Shown one piece after another: positions 48,177 through 60,129 of a DNA stretch of 64,000 nucleotides. Made by a program: the position numbers and the translations under genes. Within the stretch, counting starts at the first letter, position 1. The number at the start of each line of letters is the position of its first letter. The notes under the pieces were generated by a model. The model searched no databases, had not been told where the DNA came from, and saw only the letters and a program-made list of their open reading frames with translations. This DNA comes from Asterella californica. Lineage: Eukaryota; Streptophyta; Marchantiopsida; Marchantiales; Aytoniaceae. Where the stretch lies: assembly GCA_036924285.1 (NCBI GenBank), contig JAYKYS010000016.1:4650001-4714000 (forward strand), written 5' to 3'.

Positions 48177-50203
48177 TGTGGTGCCCACAAATTACAGGAT
48201 GCACGAATTTTTGAAATTTTTAAGGATAATGACTTGTTTGTATAACTGAAGAAGCGTTGTTACTTAAGATTACGGCTTCCTTAGTAGGAAGATGATCTTA
48301 AGAGCTGTTTGTAATAAGAAGTTGACTTCTTCAGAAGACGACCGTCTTCGGAAGATCATCTTCTCAGTTGCGTCTTCAGAAGATGAGAAGACGGCAGAAG
48401 ATGGGAAGACGTCGGAAGACACCTGTCTTCCAGAAGACAGCGACCGCGAAGGATCAACCACGAGTTTTCGGGTAAGACAGTAGGTGTACCTACTGGAGCG
48501 CACCGAATAGGTAGGTAGGTCAGAAAGACACCAAGGACGAGAACCCCTAATCTACGGGGAAGATGCGTGAGGAAGCACATTAGCCACCTTCCAACTTCCC
48601 GCAGCACAGTGCGCCTGAAGAAGATCGATTGAGAGAGTGAACTTCGAGCTAGCATTGAGAGAGGAATCGAGTAAAACATCAAGGTAGTAGAGAGTACGTT
48701 GGCAGCTAGGCGAAGGGTGAAATCGGATTGCGGGAGCACAAACAGCAGAGAGAGCGAAGGCATTTCTGTGGAGCTTCCGAGAAGTTGACAGTGGAGAGTG
48801 GCGAGTAGAAGCGAAAGTAGAATCGAGGTGTGGACCGAAATTGACAGCAGGCGCATTCGAGAGGAGTCGCATTGGAAGCTAGTACAAGAGCCAGAAGCGC
48901 GAGGAGGTCGAATGCAACTCGGGAGCCGAAGAAGACTGTGGAGGTTCTTTCCTCTGTTCTTTCCCCTTCCCACTTCTTCTCGCCATTGTCTGGTACTCCC
49001 CGCGCTTCCTTGATTGTGTGCAGGCAGCCTGATCGATTACCCCACCCCCCATCTTTCCTATTGAGACATTGGGCGCGGAAGCGCTGCCCAACTCTGTCAA
49101 GATATCTCCTTGCTTCTTCCCGAGCTCAATTCGAGCTTCCCTACCCCTAGTCTTCAAATTGGCGAACCCAACTATCAATTTCTCTACCCTACTACCTCCC
49201 TACCCCCGAAACTTGGAATAGAAGACGATTCGGAAGATGGGAACATCTTCGGAAGACGCTTCTTGAACTTGATTGTCTTCGGAAGACATCTTCGGAAGAC
49301 TGTCTTCGGAAGTCGACTGAACACAATTCGTATCAAGAGTCGATTTGCTTTGCTTTTGTGTTTAGAGAGACTTGGTACGAAGCCTGAGTGGTGTGGTGAG
49401 TTGTTGTGTTATTTCGAGAAGTTGGACTTGGGAACTAGGCCTGTGCCTCCCGGTCTTCCAAGCTTCTCAACTCCACATCTTCCTAGAGAGACTAGAAGAT
49501 TGAAAGGCTGGCAAAATGAGCGAGAAGACGTGAGGGTCCATTTTGGGTCTCTTCTGTCCGACCCATAGCAGCCGTTCCTTCTTCTTCCCGAACTTAGAAG
49601 AGAGTTGTGAGAAGTATTGCTGGCAGAATCCGGAGAGAATGGTCGAGGGTCATGTCTTCCCATCATGCAGCAAACTTCTTCTGAGTGCGTATGAGAGGTG
49701 AGAAGTCAGAAAAACAGAGTGCACATGTCTTGAGTCTGTTGTGAGGATAGATTGCGCGTCGGAAGAAGAAGACAGGTGAGACCAGTGAAGGGAAGTCTGA
49801 CTTCGGGAGGTCTTCCGAGAACGACATTGAATCGGAAGCTGTCCCAAGTGTCTTCCCAGAGGCCACTGTCACCGCAGGAGCCCGCAACCATCTTCTGAAC
49901 CTTTCTCATACTCTACTTCTCGCATATCTTGTATCTTCTGATAGGAAGTAGGATGTAATGCAAGGTGGGTTGTCTTCTTGGTAATCCATGCGAGGCCTTG
50001 CTTAGATAGGATTGTTTAGATATAGCTCGGAAGACGAGAGCTATTTAGGAAGCACTGTTAGAATCCCGGAAGACGGAGTAGCTGTCTTCTGGAAGACTAG
50101 TTTCGTCTTCTGAGAGTGGAAGCTAGACTGTGGGCACTCGGGAAGAACTGAGCCTTCAGCTCATAGTAGGTGCTTGTGGTTTAGTGCAGCAGATCTTCCA
50201 GGT
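48177..50203 (+). other. C5 5' non-coding region
   Basis: Eight GAAGAC/GTCTTC words lie within 105 bases (48334-48438), and repeated GTCTTCGGAAGAC-type palindromes near 49276-49320. An ORF at 49110-49568 resembles one in C2 but is not kept in C1 or C3. No confident gene. Confidence 0.55.
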
Positions 50204-52503
50204 ATGTCGATGCATCCGCGAGGCTTGGTGTTACCAGCGACAGAATTGGCCGAGGCCACTCCTTTCCTCAAGGAGTTGGGTCTCGACTTCTTCCTGTGGG
50301 ACTGGAACCTCGCAGATCAAGGGCTTCTGGAGGAAGTGTGGACCGCGTTACCACCGCGTAACCGTGTACCTGCAAAGGCAGGAGTTGCTCGGGAAAGACC
50401 ATCTTCTTGGACAGAAGACTGGTGGCGTAAGGCGTTTCACAGGCCTGAGACCGAGAACCGAGGATATTGGTACGAGAAGAAGATCTTGCTTAGGATTGTG
50501 AGTTCATGGCATGTGCCTGGGAGTACCACCTGCCTTTTCGTGGAAGACAGGCAGGGGAGGAACGGTTGGAAGATAGAGTCTTACCGGGAGCCGAAGAAGC
50601 GACTTCTGGCGAAGTTGTTTCTGCATCTTTTCCCCAAGGGAAAAGCGCAGAAGACAAGGTACTTAGGAGATCAGGACGTGGAGTTCCTGGAATCAGTGTG
50701 GGATGACAGAGTGCCAATCTACTGGGGCGCGTACATCCACAACTATGTACAGACGGAGCTAGCATACTTGGGTACCCCGGCGGGAGGACATCTGACGCCC
50801 TTCTTCTACTACTTGTATGTAGCCATGGGGGATCTTAGGGAAGATCAGCTGGCAGTGTATGGGTCAACGGAGCGACAGGAGGTGAAGGAGGAGACCTCGG
50901 AAGACGATGACCGAGAGGCAGCAGCAACGCCCCCTCCCACTCTGATGCCACAGCTGAGACCCGGCTCTCACCAGAAGACGCTTCTGGTGAGGGAAGACGA
51001 GTCTAGTGGGTCGGAAGACGCCACGTCGGTGAGGAAGATGGGTCACAGAAGTGTACCGAGGACACCCATCTCCCTCATCCATTCAGGATCGGAGTCGGAC
51101 TCGGAGGAAGACTTGCTGAGTACCCGATCGGAGCAGAAGACAGCTTCTGTAACACCTGGGAGTCTTCCGAAGACTCCAGAAGACGAAGGATGGATGGGCA
51201 CTCCTACTGCGATGCGAGGAAGCGCAAAGAGGAGAGCCGCTCCTGCCACGAGGAGTCTTCCACCCCGGAAGATGAGAAGAGTAGCTTCTTCTCGTGCGCA
51301 GAAGATGAAGGCCGTAGTGGTGGAAGAGGCTCTCTTGCCTCTGGAAGACGAAGTCGACACCATCGAGCGAGTGGTGGGGATGAACTTGTCTTCTGCAGGA
51401 GTTCAGTGCCTACTTCCAGAAGGAGATCCAGCCCGCTATGGAGTTGCTGGAAAGGAGAGCGAGGGCACAGGAGAAGCCTTTACAGCCTGGATTCGGCCTG
51501 CGCACCTTGCTGCGACAGGAAGACAGCCAGGAGAAGACGGAGTCTCTGGAAGCTAGTCTCCGCACTACGGAGAAGTTTGCAGCCAGGTACAAGGCGGAAG
51601 CAGCCGCTTCTGCCAAGGAGTCGATGCAACTTTGGAAGAGCAACCATGAGTTGCAGACGCGAGTTCAGCAGCGTGATCAGGAAGTTCTCCGAGTACGGGA
51701 GAAGATCACTGCCCTTGCAGAAGAGCAGACCACTTGGAAGATGCAGCGAGAAGCCGCAGAAGCACGAGCTGCAGTGGAGAAGACACAGAGGGAAGCAGCA
51801 GAGGCCCGTGCGCAGAAGATGCTAACTCAGTCGGTAGAAGCGCTTCGGAAGAAGTTCAACTTCACCGCGGGTAAGAAGTTACTTACCTTAGCTAGGGAAT
51901 GGGACAGCGGGTCCAAGACGAGGTTGGTGGAATGCAGAGATAGCATGTTCAGGTACCTGGATAGACAGATAGAAGGAGTGAAGACACTTTATGGTCTTTC
52001 CTCACTTCCGACACCTGCAACCGCATCTTCCCAAGCCCCAGCACCCTCGACTGGATCCGAAATGGAGAAGGAGAGAGTTCGATCTCGCTGTACACTTGGT
52101 GGTGACAGCGTTGGAAGACGAGAAGACTCCAGAAGACGCCCCGGAAGACATGATGTCTTCTGGAAGACAGGAAGACGAGCCGTCTTCCCAGGTATTCCGC
52201 GTGGAGGAAGCGACTTCCCCGGACCTCTATGAGATCGCCATGGTCCCTAGTACTGCATCTGTGCCTCAGAAGACCGAAGACGCACCATTCGACTCGTCTT
52301 CCCAGAAGACCATTCCGTCTTCCGAACTCAAAGCCGAGGAAGACGCAGCCGCAGAAATAGCAGGGCCAGCGAAGAGCGAGGAGAGGGAAGCTACCTCAGT
52401 GGTACCCGAGGTAAGTGCAGGGCTTCCTAGCCCATCAGAAGTCGAGGTAGTAGCTCCGGTAGGAGCAGATCATGTAGAGATTGCCACCGAGCAATCAGAG
52501 TAG
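50204..52503 (+). pseudogene. C5 large coiled-coil protein (two frameshifts)
   Basis: ATG 50204 (MSMHPRGLVLPATEL). The first frame runs through the globular region (WWRKAFHRP, YIHNYVQTELAYLG, FYYLYVAMGDLRED) and the acidic Ser/Glu/Asp region to about 51395. A ~16-base deletion relative to C1 (the GRRLEE segment) then shifts the frame, and the usual product would end at 51556. The coiled coil continues in another frame (ELLERRARAQEKP, then EEQTTWKMQREAAEARAAVE, to about 52070). A small insertion shifts it again to the acidic tail ending at TAG 52503. Undamaged, the protein would be about 770 residues. No catalytic motif is recognised; a structural or DNA-binding role is possible but unproven. 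Confidence 0.65.
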
Positions 52504-54127
52504 TTAGCAAACTCAATCGACACTTCCAGAATTAGTAGGATCAGACATGCTATCTTAAGGGTGGTAGTTTTCCATGTAAAAATAGTTAGGACCCCATGTG
52601 GCAGCATAGGTAGCGTAGGAGTAACACAGTGGAGGGCTAATTGGGAAGAGGGACCGCATGCATGTGAGGTGACAACCTCTTGTCAGCGCCTCTCTCTCTC
52701 TCTCTGGTGGTCGCCTCTCAAGGCAAATGGTTAAGTAGGATAGCAGGGTAGGAGAAAAGCTCTCTGAGAGCTCTGCCAGTTCTGTAGCATTCGGCAGTAA
52801 CTGAACATACACACCGATTCTACAGGCAGGCAGGCGAGACACATTAGAGCAGAGACAGTCTTAGCGCACTACACCCGTTGTTGGAAACATACGAATAGTC
52901 TTGGAATATACAGGAGGGGTCTGCATACTCGCACCAGCAGTGGTTCGAAGATGTAGATAGAGGTAGTGGACAGTCCAGGAACAGGGAACGGCATCCTCGT
53001 GCAGTCCTGTTGGCTGGGCTGGTGTGTCGAGGAGTAGACGCAGGAAGTAGCGGGAGTGAGCTTCCCAATGCCATTGTGACTTCTTCTCGGGGAATAGATT
53101 GTGGATTTGAGTGCAGCAGCTTCGCTCATGTCTTCTGGGTGGTGGAATGTATTGAATTCGCTCCCAATTGTGCATGAGAAGTGTTCTTCTTGAGTGGCGG
53201 TGAATGTCAACAGTTGTGGAGTGTAGCTTGACTCGTTCAGTAGAGCACTTGGGATCTACGTACGAACGGTCTTCTGGGTAAGTGATCACAGAAGACAGAG
53301 CAGTCAGAGCAGCGAAGTGAAGAAGAAAGAAGACTTCTTCCCGCAACAGAAGACGACATCCTCAAGTAGAAGACGGTGCTACAGTACTCACGTTTGTTGT
53401 CTTCCTCCCCAAACTATTACAAGCAGGGATGGCTTGTTAGTCAGGATCCGGACTAGAAGCCTGTCGGAATCTTAATTGCCCTTTTTCATCCTGTTTTCTC
53501 TTGTCTGGATTTCTTCTTCTTCCCATCTTCCCTCATCTTCCCCATCTTCTTATCTTCTTCTAGTGAGCTTCCGATACTTCTATTGAGCTTCCGTGAAGGT
53601 GAATGTCGTTGTAGTGCTGCAGGAAGACAACTTCCGTAGGCAGAAGCCTGGGAAGGCTACAGGGGGCATACACCCTGTGATTGATCCAACCCGATGGAAT
53701 GTGAGTGTGAGAATAAGATGTAACGACTGTTACTAGTCGACTTCTGCGAAGCCGGATAGCCTTCTGGAGGTGTGAGAAGACGAGCTAAACCCCCAGAAGA
53801 CGAGAATCGCTTCGGGAAGACGGTATCGAGAAGACCGGAAGAAGCAACCTGGAAGCAGGAAGATCGTCTTCCCGAGCTTCCCTGTGAATAGTTGTATGAT
53901 ATTGTAATTGGTAGTTGTTTGTTTGGGTCCAGAGCACCATTTGGCGTATCTGGAAGACGTGTTGTTTTGTGTGGTTTTGTGAGAAGACGGGATTTCTAGG
54001 CAAAACCTGCGTGTTTGTGTGTTTGAACAGATCTTAGAACTTAGAGCAGCGTTACTTGTGCAAATCCTCTGTGGGAACGATATCTTGTATACTAAATGGG
54101 CAAAAGGAGAAATCCTACGTCACTACA
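52504..54127 (+). other. C5 3' non-coding region
   Basis: Closely matches C1 11633-13268. It contains a (CT)n run near 52690, a CTTCCCCATCTTCT-rich stretch near 53520-53560 and the conserved terminal block. No gene is seen. Confidence 0.6.
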
Positions 54128-55336
54128 AGTTTCATGATACTTTGTGGGCTGGACATCGAGGGATTTGGGCTACCTACGTCAAGTTGAAGGGAAGGTACTG
54201 GTGGAAAGGTCTGTATCAGGATGTAGTGAACTACGTCAGTTCCTGCTTGCATTGCCAGTTCTACTCGCAGACGCGGTATAGAGACGGTCTCGTGCCAACT
54301 TATCCGCCTTGTATTCACTTCTAGTGGGTTCTCGACTTGATGGTAATGCCTCTGGGGTTATGACGCATGCGATATTTGGTTCTGGCTCGTGAGGATCTCT
54401 CCAACTTTGTAGAAGGACGAGCTTTGAGGACGAAGACCACAGAGAGGATATGTAAGTTTGTTCTTGAAGATATTCTTTGTAGATATGGGTCTGTAGGAAG
54501 GCTACGAGCAGATAGGGGAGAACTACGTGGTACAGAAGCGAAAGAGTTTTTTGCTCGATATGGTGTGAAGCTCAAGCTTACTACTGCGATGAATCCAGAG
54601 GGGATTGGCAAGAGCGAACGAGGACATCCATCAATAGTTCAAGCTTTGGTGAAAGCTTGTGATGGTAAGCATAGAGAGTGGCCTAGGTTACTCCCTTTTG
54701 CTTTATGGGCAGATAGAACAACTCATTGTTCTACTACAGGATACATGCCTGTTGAGTTGATGTTAGGACAGAAACCGATGATGCCATCCAAAGAAGATTT
54801 TCCTACCTGGGCTACCTTACCATGGGAAGAAAACGTGGACCGTGTGCAACTTTTCTCACTATGAATCCGACAGCTAGAATGTAGAGAGGAGGATCTCGCT
54901 GAAGTGCAATGACGGTTGAAGGCGGCTCGACTTGGGAACAAGGAGAAGTTTGATAAGACTCATAGACTACGACCAAAACCGATACAAGTTGAGGATTGGG
55001 TGTTGGTATACGACAGCACATTGGAGAACCAACACTCTACAGTTCGAAAGTTTTCGAGAAGGTGGTTTGGCCCTTACCTTGTCTCAGAATGCTACCTATT
55101 CCTTGCAAGAGCTAGATGGCACGCCTTTAAGGCTTCCAGTTGCTGGGAAACGAGTGAAGCTATTCAAAAAGAGAGGGGAGACTGTGGAGCTAGTTGAGTT
55201 CTTAAGTTCATAGCAGACATGAGCAAATGAAGACTTTTCTGAGGCGATCAAGGGGAGCGAAGACGATTTGGAGGACCACGAGGATCGGTGACGGATGGGC
55301 ACATACCAGAGGATGTGCAGGTTTGGAGGGGGTGAA
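54128..55336 (+). pseudogene. pol: Gypsy B-3 integrase, remainder
   Basis: Continues after C5: zinc region (HDTLWAGHRGIWATY, CLHCQ), a TAG at 54322 and TGA near 54361, then the core with RADRGEL (54511) and GKSERGH (54610). A further stop is at 54862-54864. The C-terminal module (RRWFGPYLVSE) is split by a frameshift near 55085. The coding region ends at 55211-55213, and the purine tract GGAGGGGGTGAA lies before 55337. Confidence 0.85.
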
Positions 55337-56159
55337 TGTCATATTGTACGTAGGTCTGTACAGTGAGAAGTATTGCAGGGAGATATGTTTTTCTATATTG
55401 TGTAAAGGAAGCTGCCCTGTAGCTTAACAAGCTAGGCAGGAGCTAAGCTGGGGCTATGCTTGACAAGCTGCTCCCTAGCTTAGACTGAAATATCACCCTG
55501 AAAGATCGACAGGCATCAGAATGCAGAGCTCGACGAGGAGAGCGACTTCGTGCTTCCAGTCTTGACAGAAAGTATTTTAAGTAATAGTTAGTACGGGTTT
55601 TAGACTCGAACTCAGAATCTGATAGCGTGAGCGTGTAGGTGTTCACAAATACTATAGTTTTGGCTCCTTGTTCATTAAAAACGGAGTTGTATAGAGAAGT
55701 TAGCATAAGAGAGGCTAGTAAAGACTTTACAGGAAAATTTCTTCAGGAAAACATATGTACAAAAGTTTTTACCTTCTTGAACGGAACCAAAGGCTATCCC
55801 AGTGATAGGGCGCCTGCCTAGGAGGGAAGTGGTCTCAGGACCAATCCCTCCTGGCCTCTGGTTCCTATTTCGGCGTGTTGGCCTCCTGGAAGGGAGTCTA
55901 TGTTGGATATGCAGCCACATCCTGCATATCTAGGGGCGGGAGACCGGTATCTCCTTTAATCATGGGCTTCCTGGCCTAAGCCTCCGCATGCCATCCTGAA
56001 TATACTATGAGAGATACCTGGTGCGCATATGGAGGGGCTGTAAGCCATGTGGGGCAGCCTCATAAGTGTTGGGGCTTCGGCCTACATTGGATGGCTTGTA
56101 GTATATTCAGAGTGGCATCAAGATGACATCGAGGGCACGGGAAACTTTTGCTGATTATT
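55337..56159 (+). other. Gypsy B-3 presumed LTR and following unassigned sequence
   Basis: Starts TGTCATATTG after the purine tract, as expected for the 3' LTR. There is no second LTR to define its end. No coding is seen; the stretch includes two AGCTTAG/AAGCTAG-rich inverted segments near 55420-55480. Confidence 0.4.
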
Positions 56160-56660
56160 ATGTACGCATAAGGACAACAGGGGAGCAGTTTAGCTGAGGG
56201 CTTAAAACTGAAGCGGAAATGGACATTTTTTCTGAGAAATGTTTTTTAGAGAGCGGAAGCGGAAGATTACAGCGGAGGCGGAAGCTTGAAGCGGAAGCTT
56301 ACAGCGGAGGCGGAAGCTTGAAGCGGAAGATTACTGCGGAAGCTTGAAGCGGAAGCTTACGGCGGAAGCGGACATTTTTTTGAGAAATATTTTTTAGAGA
56401 GCGGAAGCGGAAGATTACCGCGGAAGCTTGAAGCGAAAGATTACAGCGGAAGCGGAAGCTTGAAGCGAAAGATTACAGCGGAAGCGGAAGCTTGAAGCGG
56501 AAACGGACATTTTTCTGAGAAATGTTTCTTAGAGAGCGGAAGCGGAACTCTGTACGCATAAGGACAGCAGGGGGGCAGCTTAGCTAGGGCTCTGCTTCTG
56601 ATAAGTGACTGCGCTTATAAGGACAGTAGGGGGCAGCTTAAGCTGGGGGCCTTAACTTTT
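56160..56660. repeat. GCGGAAG minisatellite with higher-order repeats
   Basis: The short unit GCGGAAGCTTGAA(GCGGAAGATTACA) is repeated through 56208-56545. A longer block, GGACATTTTT..TGAGAAAT, followed by GAGAGCGGAAGCGG, occurs three times (near 56221, 56368, 56505). The flanking motif ATAAGGACA(G/A)(C/T)AGGGG occurs three times (56166, 56559, 56616). It is non-coding. Confidence 0.8.
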
Positions 56661-57340
56661 AGGTTAAATACATACGGTGGCTTGGGATCGGAGACAGTTT
56701 TTTTTGCAAAGGATTTTTCTGAGAGAGCTGAAGCGGAAGGAGGAGGATCAGGGATTGGGGGTTGAGGACACGCAAAAGAAGCTAGGAGGCTGGGGAAAGA
56801 TCAAATTGCTGACTGATTGAATTGGGAGATCATCGTAGGGAGAGGGACATGAGTTTTAAGCTTGGACGTTGTCTAATAAACTGCTCTCAGGAGAAATTAC
56901 TCTCAGGAGGCAGTTTTATTGAGAGAGATCGTTTGAAAATCTACATAGGACTTTTGATCGACGCTGGATCAAATTTCTGAGAGTTTCAGTTGGGGCAAAG
57001 AGAGGAATAAGATTCAGGGGTCCGAATTTCACTATTAGGTTCGGATTGAGACGTACTTGGTAGACTTTTGGTTGAGAACTGATTGACGGGAGAGAAAGGC
57101 ACGCAGGAGAGAAAGAGAGAGAGATTTTCTTTACAGTTGAAGAGATCGATGATGCAGCGACACTGAAATAAAGTTATTTGGATCTTGAGAGACCTATCTG
57201 TGTACCTAAGGTGTGTTGGAGTGCTTGTTTTGGTGGGCACAAGAGGCTGTGGTTTGAGATTTCATCGTCGGCAACAACCTATTTTCCTTTCTGGTCGTTT
57301 TTCTCTGATCGGTCACAGTCAGGAGGTCCACCCTCCCCAA
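56661..57340. other. Unassigned sequence before C6
   Basis: No gene or clear repeat is seen in these 680 bases. The stretch may be the end of the gypsy B-3 LTR region or another element's leader. Confidence 0.35.
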
Positions 57341-57349
57341 GAAAGACTC

Positions 57350-57974
57350 TCAACTCGACAACGTACAGATAACAGAAAAATGGAGTAAGATGTCCTCTTG
57401 TTGAGGTGCCTAAGTACACCAGCTCCGCCTGCACATATGCGTGGAAGAACGCACCCCTGTTGATGGGCAGCTCTTCCCAAATAGCTTCCAGGAATCCCAC
57501 GTCCTGGTCTCCAAGGTACCTCGTCTTCTGCGCTTTCTCCTTAGGAAAGAGGTGAAGGAACAGCTTCGTCAGAAGACGCTTCTGTGGCTACCGGTAAGCT
57601 TCGACCTTCCATCCGTTTCTTTCCTGCCTGTCCTCCAGGAAGAGACAAGTTGTGCTTCTAGGCACATGCCACTTCTCCAAGATCATGGGTAGGATCTTTT
57701 TCTCCAATTCGTACTCCTTGTTCTCTGCTTCTGACTTGTGGAAAGCCTTACGTCACCAATCTGCTGTCCAGGAAGATGATCTTCCTCGAGCTACTCCTGC
57801 CTTCGCAGGTACACGGTTGCGGGGCAATAATGCTGCCCAAACCTCCTCCAGAAGACCCTGGTCGGCGAGGTTCCAATCCCATAGGAAGAAGTCGAGACCC
57901 AACTCCTTGATGAAAGGTTTGGCCTCGGTCAATTCTGCTGTCGGTAACACCAACCCTCGAAGATGCATCGACAT
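57350..57974 (-). pseudogene. C6 coiled-coil protein, N-terminal fragment
   Basis: ATG at 57974 (MSMHLRGLVLPTAEL, LGLDFFLWDWNLADQG). Frame breaks follow, and then YVQAELVYLG..HLTPFFCYLYV before the truncation. The start and early sequence agree with C1, C2, C3 and C5. Confidence 0.7.
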
Positions 57975-59955
57975 ACTTGAAACTTTATTGCACTAAGCCA
58001 CACGTACTTACTGTGAGTCGAAGACTCACTCCTTCCCAAGTTCTCACAGTCTAGCTTCCAATCTCAGAAGACGAATCTAGTCTTCCAGAAGACAACTACT
58101 CCATCTTCCGGGATTCTAACAGTGCTTCCTAAATAGCTCTCGTCTTCCGAGCTATATCTAAACAATCTTAACTAAGCAAGGCATCGCATGGATTCCTAAA
58201 AAGACAATCCACCTTGCATTACATCATACTTCCTAACAGAAGATACAAGATATGCGAGAAGTAGAGCGTATGAAAAGTTCAGAAGATGGTTGCGGGCTCC
58301 TGCGGTGACAGTGGTCTCTGGGAAGACTCTCGGGACAGCTTCCGTTCTCAGAAGACTTCTCGAAGCCAGGCTTCTCTTCACTGGTCTCAACTGTCTTCTG
58401 CTTCCGACACGCAATCTAACCTCACAACAGACACAAGACATTCGCACTCTGTTCTTCCGACTTCTCACCTCTCATACACACTCAGAAGAAGCTTGCTGCA
58501 TGACAGAAAGACATGACCCTCGACCATTCTCTCCAGATTCTGCCAGCAAGACTTCTCAAAACTCTCTTCTAAGTTTGGGAAGAAGAAGGAATAGGCTGCT
58601 ATGGGTCGGACAGAAGAGACCCGTAAAGGACCCTCATGTCTTCTCGTGCATTCTGCCAGCCTTTCCAGTCTTCTAGTCTCTCTAGGAAGGTGTAGATTTG
58701 AGAAGCTTGGAAGATCAGGAGGCACAGACCTGGTTCCCAACTTTCAGCTTCTCGAAACAACCAACAACTCACCAAGTCACTCAGGATTCGTACCAAGCCT
58801 CTCTTAACACAAAAGCAAATCCAATCCACTCCCGATACGAATTGCACACTGTCGTCTTCCGAAGACTTCAGTCATCCAGAAGCGTCTTCCGAAGATGTTC
58901 AAGATTCAGAAGCGTCTTCCGAAGAGGTTCAGATCTTCCGAAGCGTCTTCTGTTCAGGGATTCAGGAGTAGAGGTACGGTAGGGTAGGGAAATTGATAAC
59001 TACGGGATTGAATTTGAGAACGACAGTCAAGGAAGCTTGATTGCAGCTCGAGAAGAAGCTAGAAGATGACTATCGAAAATTGGGCAGCGCTTTCGCGTCC
59101 AATTTCACAGAAGGAAAATGCGGGGTAGAGAATCGATCGATCGGTTTGTCTACAAACAACCGGGGAAGCGCGGGGGATACCAAAACAAGAGGTGAGAAGC
59201 ATGGTGGAAGGGAAGAGAACATTGGAAGAACCTCAAACAGTCTTCTTGTCTGCTTTCGTAGTGTCTTCAGCCTTCTGCGTGCTTCCGGCTCCGACCTCAA
59301 CTCCAATGCGACTCCACAGAGCTGCTACTGCCGTCAATGTCTTGCCACTCCTCAATCGAACAAGATTCCACCTCCGATTCTTCTCAATCGTCCTTCAATG
59401 TCTGCTTCCGGGAGTCTACAGAAGATTCCTTCAACTCGATGTGCTTCCTGCCCTCAGCAATTCACCCTCGTCTTCTTTCTAGCTGCGGATCGATCTTGGC
59501 TCTACTCAATTTCACTTTGCTGGCCCTCACTCAATTCGATCACCTCTCAAATTCAATCTTCTAAGCAAAAACGACCTTGATGCGGGAAGCGGTAGTGTTC
59601 CTGTGCTAATGCTCTTCCTTCGTATCTTCTCATGCAGTTTAGGGGTTCTCGACCTACCCGACCTACTTGACCTACCTGGTAGGTACACCTACTTCTTTAC
59701 TGGGGAATACGCGGTTAGGCTTCTGCGGTCGTTGTCTTCCATCTTCCGTCTTCGGAAGACACAACTGAGAAGACGCTTCTCGGAAGACGGCTATCTTTCG
59801 AAGAAGTCTACTTCTTATTGCGAAAAAGATCGTAAGATCATCTTCCTTCTAAGGAAGCCGTAATCTTAAGTAACAAAGCTTCTTCAGTTGTACAAACAAG
59901 TTATTAACCTTCAAATTTCAAAAATTCATGAATCCTGTAAATTGTGAGCACCACA
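57975..59955 (-). other. C6 5' non-coding region
   Basis: Colinear with other C 5' regions, more diverged. It is rich in GTCTTCCGAAG words near 58850-58940. No gene is called. Confidence 0.55.
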
Positions 59956-60129
59956 CATCTTCTAGAAGAGGATCCTTGTCCAAGTTTTGGAGTGGGTGAT
60001 CTATCAAGAGGACACAAGTGCGTCGATGTGACCGCCCTACTTACATCAGTAGTCGAGAAGTTGGACGAGACTCAAAGAGTTGAGACGGAGAAATTGTCGA
60101 CTTCAAAAGAGTACTCGGCTGAGTTGTGA
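59956..60129 (+). pseudogene. Gypsy A-3 zinc-knuckle pre-gag protein, C-terminal remnant
   Basis: Has GEDPCPSxGVGDLSRGHKC-like sequence and SVVEKLDETQR, ending at 60127-60129 as in A-2. The first Cys pair position is CPSF instead of CPSC. The knuckle itself is lost. Confidence 0.65.

Larger units (their letters stand above)
48177..54127 (+). mobile_element. Element C5: full-length 5.95-kb element in gypsy B-3 integrase
   Basis: TGTGGTG at 48177, CACTACA ending at 54127, TSD AGTTT (48172-48176, 54128-54132). Removing it with one TSD restores the integrase frame KEF-HDTLW. Length is 5951 bp against 5948 for C1, and the sequence is closely similar throughout. There is no LTR pair and no terminal inverted repeat beyond 7 bp. 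It is the better reference copy for the C coding region. Confidence 0.87.
43828..55336 (+). mobile_element. Gypsy B-3: Ty3/gypsy element split by C5
   Basis: Internal sequence from mid-gag to the integrase C-terminus, followed by a purine tract and a presumed LTR start (TGTCATA at 55337). The 5' part of gag and the 5' LTR are missing at the gypsy A-2 LTR border. C5 lies in the integrase zinc region (TSD AGTTT). Stops are frequent in RT. Confidence 0.85.
57341..59955 (-). mobile_element. Element C6 (minus strand), 5' half only
   Basis: The 5' terminus is at 59955 (plus strand ends CACCACA), next to CATCT and gypsy A-3 gag. The homology runs through the 5' region and the first part of the coding region and stops near 57341-57350. 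The 3' half and matching TSD are missing, so this copy was truncated after insertion. Confidence 0.8.

Noticed and set aside
48356..48973. A 205-codon minus-strand ORF in the C5 5' region
   Set aside because: It is antisense to the element, has Leu/Ser/Arg-rich composition as expected from GAAGAC-rich DNA read backwards, and has no recognisable domain. The similar ORF in C2 is explained by nucleotide similarity.
49110..49568. A 152-codon plus-strand ORF in the C5 5' region as a second C gene
   Set aside because: It resembles one in C2 but is truncated in C1 and frameshifted in C3. No domain is seen; the evidence is too weak to call it.
54121..54132. CACTACAAG at the C5 right end as a CACTA (En/Spm) transposon terminus
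   Set aside because: The motif points out of the element, the TSD is 5 bp rather than 3 bp, and the left end is TGTGGTG with no matching CACTA inverted repeat or TnpD-like transposase.
56205..56545. The repeat array as a CRISPR array
   Set aside because: The units are short, overlapping GCGGAAG words without unique spacers, in a plant-type genome.
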